Positions 9,515-21,300 of a stretch of 64,000 bases of DNA are shown here, piece after piece. Position numbers and translations under genes: made by a program. The stretch lies in contig CAXAMN010021740.1 in assembly GCA_963970005.1 (NCBI GenBank), positions 536,886-600,885 on the forward strand. Direction: 5' to 3'. The number at the start of each line of letters is the position of its first letter. Position 1 is the stretch's first letter. The stretch is from Durusdinium trenchii. Lineage: Eukaryota > Sar > Dinophyceae > Suessiales > Symbiodiniaceae. The notes under the pieces were generated by a model that worked only from the letters and a program-made list of their open reading frames with translations, was not told the origin of the DNA and did no database searches.

Positions 9515-10657
9515 ATGGGGAGCATGGCAGACGCTACCCACAGATTTAGCCAGCCAACTGGTAAGGAAAGATCGCCGGCATTGCCGCTAACACTTACCAC
9601 TCTGGCGGGTGAAGATCACCACATTGTTGTTGACCCGTCTGAGCATGTCAGACTCCATGGTTTCGAAAATGCAGTGCTAGAGCAGCTCTCCTATTTGGGA
9701 AGCAACAGCACCTTCGGGTGCGAGCTGCAATTCGTACAAAAAGACACCCATGAAGTCTTAGCTGACCCCATTCAGAGCACATTACGCGCCGGCCAGGGTT
9801 TTTACGTGCTTGCCCGGCAATGCTTTGTTGAAGCAGTACACAAAGGTCAGCTCAAAGAAGAAGCCAAAGCCATACGTGTGCCTTTGGGCAGAAATGACAA
9901 AATACCGCCGCAAGCCTTTTCCTTTCACACGGAAGTCCGTCATGTCTTAGTTGAGAACGGTATTCGGATTGTAGGGGAAGCTGCTTGGAGGAGCTGTCAA
10001 CGACTGCAAGTAGTCCACCTGCCAGATACAGTTGTTAGCCTTAGGCACGGGGCATTTCGCAGATGTTATGTACTACGGGCAGTGACAGCCCCTGGTTGCA
10101 AACAGTTTGGCATTAAGGTGTTTGAGGCTTGTTGCTCGCTAACCCAAATTGGGACGACTCAACACTCTGACAACCTACTGGCCCCCCAAGCGCAACTTCG
10201 GCCTCGAGCTTTTGAAGGGTGTACGGCCCTGCGTTACCTCAACATGGACAAGGCAGAGTACAACCCTGCATACCCGAACAGAAGCTTACCTGAATGTTGG
10301 TTTTTGGAAGCAGGAATTGTCTCCCTTTCCCTGCCGCCAGATTTTAACTGGATGGGACCGGCCGCCTGTGCGCGTTGCCAGCAGCTGCAAACCGTTGACC
10401 TGTCCCGAACAGACATCATCGAGATATTGGGCTCGACCTTTGCACAGTGCTCACAATTGCAACAACTCAGCCTCTCCCGAAACTTACGAATCATAGAACA
10501 AGAAGCCTTCCTCCAGTGCGCCTCACTACAGGAGGTTTGCATTCCTCCATCCCTGCTTTACATAGCTCGGCGTGCTTTTGCAGGTTGCACGCAACTCCGA
10601 ACGTTTACGTTTCCATCCGAAACCCTCTCCAAAAGCTCCCTCAATGGCAGCGCCTAA
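9515..10657 (+). CDS. LRR (BspA-like/LRR_5) protein, 3'-replaced tail
   Basis: An intact intronless frame of 380 residues starting at ATG 9515 (a second ATG at 9524 is also possible). It is very similar in layout to the gene at 913: N-terminal beta-grasp-like region (LPLTLTTLAGEDHHIVV ... FGCELQFV), then LRR_5 repeats including VTAPGCKQFGIKVFEACCSL and FNWMGPAACARCQQLQTVDL. After LYIARRAFAGCTQLRTF (about base 10600) the similarity stops. The last residues (PSETLSKSSLNGSA) replace the Trp/Pro tail of the paralogues, so the 3' end has been lost or exchanged. A 10-bp repeat and a polypurine tract start just downstream. No neighbour suggests a pathway. Confidence 0.78.
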   Translation: MGSMADATHRFSQPTGKERSPALPLTLTTLAGEDHHIVVDPSEHVRLHGFENAVLEQLSYLGSNSTFGCELQFVQKDTHEVLADPIQSTLRAGQGFYVLARQCFVEAVHKGQLKEEAKAIRVPLGRNDKIPPQAFSFHTEVRHVLVENGIRIVGEAAWRSCQRLQVVHLPDTVVSLRHGAFRRCYVLRAVTAPGCKQFGIKVFEACCSLTQIGTTQHSDNLLAPQAQLRPRAFEGCTALRYLNMDKAEYNPAYPNRSLPECWFLEAGIVSLSLPPDFNWMGPAACARCQQLQTVDLSRTDIIEILGSTFAQCSQLQQLSLSRNLRIIEQEAFLQCASLQEVCIPPSLLYIARRAFAGCTQLRTFTFPSETLSKSSLNGSA

Positions 10658-10696
10658 GCGCTCTACTGCACTGGGAACCGTTCGCAACCTGCGAAC

Positions 10697-10726
10697 GTTG
10701 CGGACGGTTGCGGACGGTTGCGGACG
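10697..10726 (+). repeat. 10-bp tandem repeat, three copies
   Basis: Three head-to-tail copies of GTTGCGGACG directly after the truncated 3' end of the LRR gene, preceded by the inverted pair TTCGCAACCTGCGAA. It may mark a rearrangement junction. Confidence 0.7.
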
Positions 10727-13299
10727 TAGAAACAACCGGTCGCGAACAAGGCCCCACCCCGACTTCCAGAGTCAAACGAGAACCCTGCGCGCATTCGGGA
10801 AAAATTGGATGTTTTTTGGGCACGTACCGGTCATGAGCGAGCTACTGGACATACAGGCGACTCGAGGGAAAGAAATCCGCAACAGAAAAAGCAAACAGAT
10901 GCGAGGCCACGGTTTGAAATTGTACGCGCATCGATTGTTAAAAAAAAAAATGGTGCCAATCTTCTATTTGAAGGGTGTGGAAATTTGCTGTCGGGAGGGT
11001 TTCAAATAGAAGAGGGTCAGGTTGAAAAAAACGTCCCGGGCACAACGTCGGTGAAAACCGAGAGAGGCCAAACCCTGCAAAAAAAGGCAATGAAGAGGAA
11101 GAGAAAGGAAGGGAAAGGAGAAAGGGTCGGGAAAGGGGGAAGGAGGAAGGCAGGGGGAAAGAGGCAGAAGGGAAAGGAGAATTTGAGAAGGGGGCAGGAG
11201 GAAGGAGGCAAAGGAAAGGAAGATAAAAGTAAAGAGAAGGAAGGAATTGTGGAAAGAGAAGGGGAAGGGGAAGGGGAAGGAGGTAGAAGGGAAGCCAGAA
11301 GAGAAGCTAGGGGGTTTACCTAGCGGGTGTATTTATGTTGCGTTTCTTTTCTTCTCCGAGGGAGAAGGGAAAAAGAGCGGGCGGCTCATGCGTATTTTGT
11401 GCCAAAAAATATACAGTATTTTCTTCTATTGAAGACCTGTTGGTGAGCACTTTTATCAACCCGTTATCTTGGCCTATTTCTTCTATTTGTCCCGGAACCC
11501 TGCTACGGGAGGATATGCAGCGTTCTAGTTGAAAATATGTTCTTATATCTTCTATGATCGTTTCCCGTAGTATATTCACATTCTCCCATCCATGCAGGCT
11601 TAGCACCAGTAAGGCTACCGCACCGCAAACCAAAGGCTACACTACGTGGCAAGCACGGGATTAGTGAAGAGCGGGGAGATGGCTGAACTACGGTTTGGAT
11701 GTTAAAAAAGGGCTGCCAACAAAACGCCCCAAAAACAGCAAGTACGAAAAACAAAGTAGGCAAACCAGTTTGAAACTGGTCGGCGTAATTAGAAACGAAA
11801 TGAAACGAAACACGATATGGCTACGGAGATGAACACGAAATCGTTGTCCGTTAAGTCGTTGTTTGGCGAACGCCAGGAGAACCCGGAAACGTGTCCTCGC
11901 TTCGGACTGTGCCGCAGCAATCCCGGTTTGGAGTTAACGAAATTGACATTCAAACAATGCAAATGTTATCAAACTTTGTAAGATTGGGGTTTGGATGGTG
12001 GATGGCCACCAACATATTTGTTGAGGGGTGTTGTTGTAGTATTCCGCTAGGTTGCCAGCGGCCAAGGCCAAGTCAAATTGAAATGCCAACATCAGGTGAA
12101 ACAAGTGGACACCTTGGAATACAGTTGAGGACTTCGACAGCGAAGTCGTGTGCTGGAACCCAAACCGAGAAGGCACCCATGAACTGAAATGCGCAGCAAA
12201 TGTATTTTTAACAAACCATTAAAAGACATGCTGCTGTGTAGTGTGTGTTTGTGGGGGACGCAGGGGTCACGTCGGAACTTCAAAAGACGAAGCCGAGGTT
12301 TCCAGAGGATTTTGATCCATAAGCATATGATTCTGGGAAGTACATGTTTGTTTTTTAGAATCTTAGCTGCGTGCCGGGCCAGCTGACGCCAACACTCGTT
12401 CCGTGTTTCAAGACCCATGCAAGCAGCCGACAGCGCTGAAACAGTAGCAGTAGCAGGTGTTTTGTCGAGGGTGTGTTTGTCATCGCGGAGTTCCTCCTGC
12501 TCTACGAGCACCTCAATGAACTGACTGCAGGGGCGCTGGTCGTAAAGGCCAAAAATGACTGTGCGGGAGTGACTCACGCTTGTGGTGCAGCTTGCCGTCC
12601 CCAAACAGACAGCCATCAAACCAACAACACGCCCCAATGGAGTCGGTGGGCGGAACTGGCTCAGTGGCGCGCCCGTTGCCGCCACAACCGGACATAAGTA
12701 ACAAAACTTGAATTGAACTTGTGACCGCCATGGTGCTGCAGTGGCCTCGTGGACAGTTGCTTGAAAAAATTGATTCTGTTTCTGCGATGGGCCTATCCAA
12801 TAGAGCACACCCATAAGGGCCACGCGTCACCCATTGCTGATCGCCCCACCCCGCTGGCCTTTAGGGCGTCTGGAGTACATGCAACTGCCACTGCTGAAGC
12901 ACAAGCCGCCTGTGAAGTGCGCGGAAGCAGGAGTACCCAAGTTTGTCTGTATTGCGCATGTCAGCCCATGCCCACTGCCGGAATCGACTGCTGACTGCGG
13001 CCCATGGCAACCTTTGCGGGTTTCACATCCTCCAGTTCGGAACTGCTGACACGGCAAACGTGCGTTAATTTGACATTCGCAGCAATGACGTCGGTATGGG
13101 ACAAGGCCGCTCCTGTGTTGTCCGGTTCTGGGGGAACTGGAAAAGAGGACTCTGGTTTGTTTTTCTTCTGAGTTGCTAGTTTCCTGCCACAACACAAAGA
13201 ACCCAAGCCAAACCTTTTGAAGAAGCAAAGGTGTATGAGGCCGCATCCCTCCACCCATTGGCCACTTGAAAGCTCGCTCCCTCACTGGTCTGCTTTCCT
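10727..13299 (+). other. non-coding interval with polypurine tract
   Basis: No gene is recognised. From about 11040 to 11310 the + strand is almost entirely A and G (GAAGGG/GGAAAG motifs), long enough to allow triplex-type structure. A run of ten A is at about 10940. Open frames across the tract are Lys/Glu/Gly-rich composition artefacts. Confidence 0.55.
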
Positions 13300-14300
13300 G
13301 TCGGGAGTTGCCATATGGTCCCTGGCCACCAGACACTTGTGCAAAACGTGCTCGACGAATTTTTGGTTGTACTGTTTGGATTCGCTTAACTGTGTGCTTC
13401 TCTCAGGTGATGTACCGTCATCGTGGAATAACACAGTTTTCATCATGTTTGCCAAAAAAACCCTTGCAGTTCGAACAACGGACTTCGCCCGATGGCCTGT
13501 GTCCGATTATTCTACAAGGTGTTTTGATTACATAAGCTTGGCCCGCATCGAATCGCGATTGGAAGCTGCCCAGGGGCCAACAGCATGAGTTCCGACCGGC
13601 ACACCGGATTGAGGAACACCTTTTTGACAGCTAATTTAATTTTTGGACACGACGGCAGCAGCCGGAATCCCGTTTTGGATCACTAGTCTGGATTTGTCTA
13701 AGGCTTTTGACAAATGCGATGGGATGCAATATGGGAAACTTTGTCGGCCGACGGTGTTTCAGATCATCTGGGTACTTTCGGACGTATACTGTGACCAACT
13801 GGGAGTGGTCCTTGGAAAATGGGGGAGCAGTCGCGACTTCGAAATCCAATCCGGTGTGAGACAAAGGTGCGTACTCAGCCCCGATTGTAGTGTTCCGTTC
13901 TGCAGCCTGCCATGCGGAAATGGAGGCAACACATTGGATGATTAATATTGTTTGCCGTTGCAGACACGCCAGCGACATTTGCATCTTTGCACGGGCGCAA
14001 TGGAAAATGCCGATGATGTTAGAATCGTTGGTTTCGTTCCTTGCAGGGGTCGGGTTGTGCTTGAATGAAGACAGAGCGGTCATCACAACAGAAACCACCC
14101 TCGGCATTGTCTGTTACAAACAGGCATCATTTCAAAATCCGGGGGCCCGATCAAGGCCAAAAGTGGTTGGGTCGCCTTTTGATTGCGAAACACTTTGCGA
14201 ACCATATGGTCGATGCGCAATATCATGTGCTGCAAGGCATTGAAAAACCTTTTTACGCCAATCGCCGGGTTCTTCAATCTTTGTGGTGTTGATGAGGAAT
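13300..14300 (+). pseudogene. degenerate LINE (non-LTR) reverse transcriptase
   Basis: Fragments of a non-LTR retrotransposon reverse transcriptase appear in order but in changing frames. They are: GDVPSSWNNTVFIMF (about 13410), RPMACVRLFYKVF (about 13490), EFRPAHRIEEHL (about 13590), SLDLSKAFDKCD (motif A, 13685), IQSGVRQRCVLSP (motif B, 13850), a motif C region reading HASDICIFARA (about 13965), GLCLNEDRAVITTE (14055), and QKWLG ... DAQYHVLQ ... ANRRVL (14150-14280). The catalytic Y/F-x-D-D box is changed to A-S-D, and at least four frameshifts are present, so the element is dead. No endonuclease domain, poly-A tail or target-site duplication could be found. Confidence 0.75.
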
Positions 14301-17300
14301 CGTGTGTCGAAATTTCGCACACCGAACAGTCCATAAACAAACGCTGCACACGTTATGTGTTGAGTTCCGGAAATCCGTTCGTCGAGTTGTAGCCCCGTGT
14401 CGGTCGCAGCAGATCTGGCAAGTGAATTTTCCTTCGAGGGCCAAGTGCTGATGGGCATGGCCATCGAAAACTGTAGTTCGCACCAAATCTGGGTAGCTAC
14501 CCAGCCGCACGCCATATGGCGTGCCAGCACCGTCACTGCGTCGACAGTGCCCATCTTGCTTGCCCAAACGTGCCAATTTTCACCGTTTAACCCACACCGA
14601 ATATCGTCAACGTGGTACAGCAAGGTCAGTGTATTGTGCTTGTAAAAGAAAAGGTGTACGCCTGGATTGCGCACAGCCTAACCAAAAAGATTGTGATATA
14701 ACGTCAGTTTCAACGGCAACCCAAAAGCAAAAAACTGTTTGATTTCGCCCCTGTACATTGAACCCGCTGCTGTCGGGGCCTAACTGAGTTTGGAAGTTTT
14801 CGAGCTTGCGCACTACTTCACGAGGCGGATAGGTGTCCAGTACCCATTCCTCGAAGATTTTTTTCTTGGGTTTCCACAATGTCCGAAGCTGGCATAGCAG
14901 GGCCACGGAAGACAGCCGCAACTCCCAGAATATTGTTGCACTGCCCCCGCCTCTGGGCAGCAGCGAGTGGCAGCGCAACGAGTGGCGCTGGTCAGAGCCC
15001 TCATGGCACTCCTCGGCCCACTCAACATGCATGTTCTTTTTTTCCACGCAGTACCTTTGGTCTGCGGGCAAAATCCGGACCAACGGCAACTAAAATAGAG
15101 GGTGGTCTTGGGTTCTGCTCCCCCGCTTCTGCATCCACGGCGGGCGCAGCATGCGCCGACAATACCACGACGGGGACGATTTTGGGCAAACCGCACAGTG
15201 AGCGCCCGTGCCCTTGCTCACCCGCGCAGGATGCATCTTCACGCTCCAGGTGACCAACCCGCCTGTGGGTTTTGAAATTGGGAACTGTGCAAACGCTTGG
15301 GGCAAGATGAGCTGGCGGGTGGGCACTAATTGGAGCCGTGCACGACGCGGTACAGTCCTCCCTGTGGGCCATCCCATGCTACGTGCCAAGCAACCCACAG
15401 GAATATTGATGGCGATGTACAAGCACCATGTCTGCAAATCCATGGTTCTGGTGTGCACAAACCGGTGGGGAAGGAGTGTTCCCGTTCCACCGCTCTTTGT
15501 TTTGGGAGCACCCCTGCGAGCTCGGATAAAGTTTCCCTGCTCAACCTGGATGGTAATTAACTAGCTGGTGTCCGAGAACGTTGAGTTAACGTTCGGTGGC
15601 ATAGAGGACAATGTGCAGCGCGTTGAGCTCTCCCCGCGGAACTTGAGTGCCCCCAAAAGACATCCAGGAACTTTGTCCCTCAGTGTCACAACCTCAAAAA
15701 TGCGACCACCACGAATTCGTTTTGGACTGAAATTTGGCGGGCGTTTGGCTCAAAAAAACATGTAGTCCAATTGCAAAAGTAAGGTAAGATAAGGTAAGGT
15801 AAGGTGACCCTGCACCCACATTGGCTGCCCGAGCTGCTCACACAGCTGGATGAGCGCTCAGCCTAAAAGGGGCACCGAGCCCAAGTGCTGGACAATTGAG
15901 GTTGCCACCCTTCCTTTTCTGCATTTCCGAGTCTGCGCGTTTTGCTGCGTGGTGTTGTGTTGTGCGAGGGGTGTGGGTGCATTGGGAGCCTGACGGGGAG
16001 GGTTCCCATCGGCAAACCAAGCTGCAAGCAGCTTTCCGTAAAACAGTGGAGTGTTCCACCGCGGTGGGCATTGCCTCCCCGAAGCGCAAGGAGCAAGCGG
16101 GGAACGTCGTAGTGGTCCTGCTGTGGCGCACGCGTTCGCAGAATTGTACTGTGAGAAAACGGCCGCCAATGCCAAAGAAACGTCAACTCAAACCCTTACT
16201 GGTGTCGCGAACGGCAGTGTGGATTTGAGAGGTTTGTCTGTGTAGCCTTTTGGGTTAAGCTGATTGCATACCGGACATAGGAGGCTTCATGATTGGTTTT
16301 TGTATTTTTTGTGGGGATGGGTTGTTTCAGCCTTGACTGGAAACCTGTATACTAGTATACTACACATCGTGAAAACTTGTCTCCACACGAGGACGGTTGC
16401 ATTTGTAGTTGTAGTTGGAAATCGCACATGGGCCAATGGGCGGCGCTGACGTAGCTTGCGATGCCTTACCCGTTTCAAAGGGGGCGTCTCAGACAAGTTC
16501 ATTGGACAGCCCGTGCAAAAGGTGGTGGTTTCTGGAGCAGGCGGGGTGGGGCCATCAGGCACGTGAAGAACAAAATGAGGAAAAAAAAACACATTTTGCG
16601 TGCTGTAGGTGAGTGGGCCCACATGGGTATGAGCGCAGCATGCGGAATTTTACGCAGTTCTTGAATCATGAATTCAAGCAATTAGCGGACCTGGTGACCT
16701 AGCCTCCTGCGTGTGAGGCCTTTGTATGTGCTGCTTGTGCCACTGGCCCACAGATGCCTGCAACACCGACGAGCAAGAGATCTGTGGCGGAAAAATGATG
16801 GCCTGTGAACCTTTTGAGTATACTGTATTGTGATTGCAGAACTGCAAAAACATTGTTGTAAACAGTCCCAAGGCAAAATAACGCGGAGTTGTTGACTTTT
16901 CCACACAGGACCGTGTATGTTGATGCAACAACGAATCCTGAGCCAAGGTCAAATGCAGTGGCGGAATGCCTGGAGAAGCAAATCCTTACCTCAGCTCATA
17001 GAACCCCACGAGACGGACACCTTGCAAAGAAAGGCCACCGTTGGCAACTTTTTTGCAAAGGACCGGGCTGAAGGAAGTGAGGAACAATTATATGTTGAAA
17101 ATCAACATGAACACTGAAAGCCTGCAAATGGGGTCAAATTCATAGTATTTGTTGGAGCAGAGTGGTGATCTGCCAAGTGAAACGGATTGTTTTTTGTCGA
17201 GGGGAAGATTTCAAAGCACATTAAATCAACAAATATCAATTTGTAGTGGAAACACGAGAGCGTGGGATACATTGATACACAGCAATGGGCGCAACAACCA

Positions 17301-18359
17301 GGGGGTGTCCAGTTTTAAACGCGAACTCAAAAACAATCAGGGGGGGTCCAGGCCCTGGACCGAGCAGCATTGTTTGCACTATCCCGGAGGGACAACACAT
17401 TGAATAGGTGGAAGATGCGGGAAAAGGAAACACAAGACCTTGGAACAGGTTTATATAAGAGGTTTGATTTGACCAACCCATTTTCCTTGTTGATGCTGTC
17501 GCAAGAATCTTGTTTGCTTAAAGAAAACCTGGTCCCACAAAAGGCTTGAAACCCCTGCCGTGTGTTTGGTTGGGACGCTCCATTGTGTTGCAGATTTGAC
17601 ATTCGGCACCGGAAAGGTTTATCCAGCACAAGCGTACTTCAGAGCCAAAACACGAAGATCACTAGTAACTAGCACCAATTTCCAATACGGTTTGATTAAG
17701 ACATTTTTCACGACAGTTGGATTTGAATGGATTTGGCTGTGTTTGTCAGGATGCTGTAACGAAAACTGCTTTGCAGGATGAGGACTCCACTCGGTCATCA
17801 GTGCGGAGCAGAACACAAGGCACCAGACTTGAACCCACACGTGGTGACGAATTGGTAAAAACTTTTATGACTTCGTGGCACCCAGTTTTGAATTGCTGGC
17901 AGCATCCAACCTCACCAAGGCCTTGCCTCACTAGCAATTCAGCCGGCCTTCACGAGTGATTTATAGCTTTAACATGCGGAATCGACCACTTCGCACGAAT
18001 CTTTCTTTATTGTTCGTGCTTGCCATGCAAGGTGCCGATCCGGTCGTGTCACCGAGAACCGAATCAAGTGCTGCAGTGGAAGTGAACAGCGTTGCTCGGA
18101 TGGACTTGGAATGGCCACAAAAACCCAATCCAATGTAGACGAAATTGATGTGTTTTAATTACAACTTCTATGGAGGCTGCTTTTGCTCTCCCAGTTCTTG
18201 CGTCGGTTGGTGGTCCCAAGGACTTGCTTTGTTCCAGACATGATGGTCAATTAGAGGTTGCCGGGCAGCAAGTTGCAAGTTGACATGGCAGCTTTCAGGT
18301 TTCTTGAAGTGATGGCCGCCTTGAGATTCTAAAAGAGTGTTAAGCCTTGATTCACCAAG
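14301..18359 (+). other. interval without recognised gene
   Basis: No coding family is recognised on either strand; both strands carry scattered short open frames without motifs. A short TAAGGT/AAGGT repeat is at about 15778-15807. One possible upstream exon of the kinase gene (a frame reading DPVVSPRTESSAAVEV at about 18035, bounded by AAG|GT and a GT) cannot be confirmed. Confidence 0.4.
16242..16259 (+). other. spliced-leader-like string
   Basis: GTAGCCTTTTGGGTTAAG matches 16 of the last 19 bases of the dinoflagellate spliced leader, with one base missing and two changed. No recognised gene follows directly, so it could be a relic of an old insertion or chance. Confidence 0.3.
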
Positions 18360-21300
18360 GTCTTCGACAACTACGAATTCATTTCAGCTGTCGGCAGCGG
18401 AGCCTTCGGCCGCGTACTTCGAGCCAAAAACCGTTACGGTGGGCAGATGCGGGCATGCAAGGCAGATCCGGGCGTGGTTGGTGAGAGCATGCGTGTCACC
18501 ACATTCTCAAAGCGTCGGCCAAAAGTCAAGCTTTTGAAAGAAGCAGGCAAGAGGGACATTGTAATTTTGTGCATTTTTGTTCCTTTTCATTTGGACACGA
18601 TATTGGCATGGTTCAGGCGCTCACGACAAGTACACCCTTGGAACGAAAGTGCCTTTACCATGAATGGTGGTTGTAATTGTTTTCGTTGGTTGCCAGGGGC
18701 CTTCTGTGTGTGCAATGAATTCCAGCAGTAGAACATCTAAACCAAGCTTGAAGGTATTTGGATTCGTGCGCGGGCTGTTTAGAGAGAGAGAGAGAGAGAG
18801 AACACACAAAGTTGGACAACGGGATTGAGAGGCATGAGCACTGAGGTTAGTCGACACAGAGATTGCCATCCTGAAGGTGCTGAACCACCCACATGTTTTG
18901 CAACTCTATGAAGTCTATTTTGAGCCAAGCATGACAGCTTCCTGCCTAAAGTTTGGGTGACTTGATAAGTGGTGATCCACTCAACCACTTGCAGACCACT
19001 CAACCATCAGCTTGCATATCAACAAACGTGCAGAACTTCAAGTTTCAGTGTGTGACGCAGGGTTTGAATGCCGGCCGGCAAAGGATGCAAGAGGATTGGC
19101 TACTCTTGTGAACAATGCTGTTTGAAACCCTTGCTGAGGACCGGCGTCGGAAAGTCTATTTGATAACAGAGCTGTGCACTGGAGGGGACTTGCTGCTTAG
19201 CTGTCGTGCACGGGGTCTCTGTTCAGCATCACCACAATGTGGGCCTAAAACCAAATTGAGAAGGGTGGCTGCCGTAGCCTTTTCATTTGGTGAATGGCCC
19301 TAGGAAAGAGACAACTGCTTTAGATCAGGCCGCGCCCTTTGTTGCTTTAGCATCGGCATTTCAGGCTCTTCCGAATCGCCTATCATTACCAGATGCTGAA
19401 GAGTCCGATGACGGAGGGTCATGTTGCCTACCAGCTGCGACAGCTTCTATCTGCAGCTATGTACTGCCACAAACGTGGCTCGGTCAAAGATGAGAGCTCA
19501 GGCGCAGGGCCAATGCTTCTACTGCAGGTGGGTCTGTACATGTATGTTTTGTGCTTTTGCCTGCTCGTTAGCCCATGAGTGTGGCAGAAGCCGAGGTGGG
19601 ATTGTTCACCGGGACAGCCCTGGCCGTAGTTGAGTGTTTGTGAGCGTTTTGTGTTACACAGATTCCATGGAATGAATGCACGTCCGGAAAATAGCTCTTG
19701 CACGGTGTGATGCGCCTTGGGTACGAGCAGATCATAGTGGAGATGAAAGTGCCGCAGTGGCCTAGGGCCTAGAAAAAGCCACCATGCTTGCTATTCTCAT
19801 CAGCCTAGAATCCCAAAACACACAGGCCAAGCACCAGCAGTTCTCTTTCTTCAGATGTGTGTGAATGTATTGGCAGGATGTGAAGCCCGACAACGTGCTT
19901 TTCGTGGATGTTTCTCAGCTTGTATCTAGGATATCCTTCACCGGCCATTTCGCCAATGATTTCAAGCAGCAAAGAGTACAGTAAGATATTCAAGAAGCAC
20001 ACTGTCCCAAAACACTTGTCCCAACACTTGACACTCTTTTGGTCGTTGGAACAAAACAAGGGGTCCTATTTTTGGGACTCTGTTTTGTTTGGCACGAGTT
20101 TTGCAAAAGCAACACGTTTGCAATGGAACGCCAGAGACGACAGCCTCGTCAGTCCGAGGCAACGGCCTCGTCCCCGCTGAAGCTGATCGACTTTGGTCTG
20201 GCGGGCTTCGCGCAGCAGCTGCGAGAGAACGCCATAGAGGTCGGTTTTGGTCTGATGCCAAAATGCCGGAGAGTTTCAAAGGCTAGAAAGGATTACAGTA
20301 TAGAGAATGGGAAGATGCCAGGCCGCCAGACCTTGATTGGTTTCAATCATGTCGGCTGAACTCAAGATGGAGTTGTTTGGGTTGAAGTGAAGTGAAAGAG
20401 CTTCCATGACTGAAGCTGACGTGAGCAAGTGGGACCGGAGAAACACTGCCGCTCCTGCCACGGCTTCGGGCAGGTGTCGATGCCCAGAAGCAAGTCTCTC
20501 GGACGTTTGGCCAAGATTCTGCCTCGTGTTGGAGCACGTTGGTTTCATGCACCTTGCCACCATTGGACTTAGGCTCCTTGCACCATTTGTTCCGTAGAAC
20601 GATCGACAAACACTGAGGTGCGAAAACAAATGATGCAGCGCGCCGGGACGGCCTTCTACATGGCGCCAGAGATGATCAATGCAGGTGTGTACGACCAGAA
20701 AGTAGATGCTCACCTGTGCCCAGCATGACCTGTGTACACTGCACGGTCTTATACCACGGCCGTATTCGCTGTGTCCAGGTGTTGAGCACGCCTTTTGAAA
20801 CCGAGAACCGTGCAAAGACACTGTACTGCACAGATTGCCGCGCAGCCAAGGACATGTTCAGCATAGGAGCCATCATGTGCGAGATGCTCACTGGCTGGCA
20901 CCCCTTCTACACTCCAAATGTGGATGATGCACAGTCCGTGCAGGTGCGTCATTTTTCAACATCAGCTTGCAAACCTCCTCTCCGACAGCACTTCTGCTCT
21001 CCGAGTCAGTGTGTTGCATGTCTTGCAGGCAAAGATTGTTTTACCCAAACCGGAAACTCGGCGTCCTTTAGAGCTCGTGATTTATTTTGATGCATGGTTA
21101 ACGATGTGCCAAGGGCGACGGAGCTGTGAATTTTTCCGCCGATGTATTGAAAGTTGTGAGATGTGGGCTCATGTTTTTGTAGTCAGCTTAGGTGGTACTG
21201 CCAGATGATGTGTTTTGTGCTTTGGTTGCATGAACATTTGCCTGTTTGGCTTCATGTGTGATGTCTGTTTTGGAAACCTAGACTGGCCAAGGTAACATCT

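Noticed and set aside
11040..11310. Lys/Glu-rich protein frame across the purine tract
   Set aside because: The composition follows directly from the AG-only sequence; there is no start context, splice sites or homology.
14607..15196. Long - strand open frames after the LINE
   Set aside because: No family motif; they overlap equally open frames on the + strand.
19265..19290. Spliced-leader-like CCGTAGCCTTTT
   Set aside because: Only the first 12 bases match, and it lies inside a kinase intron with no gene start after it.
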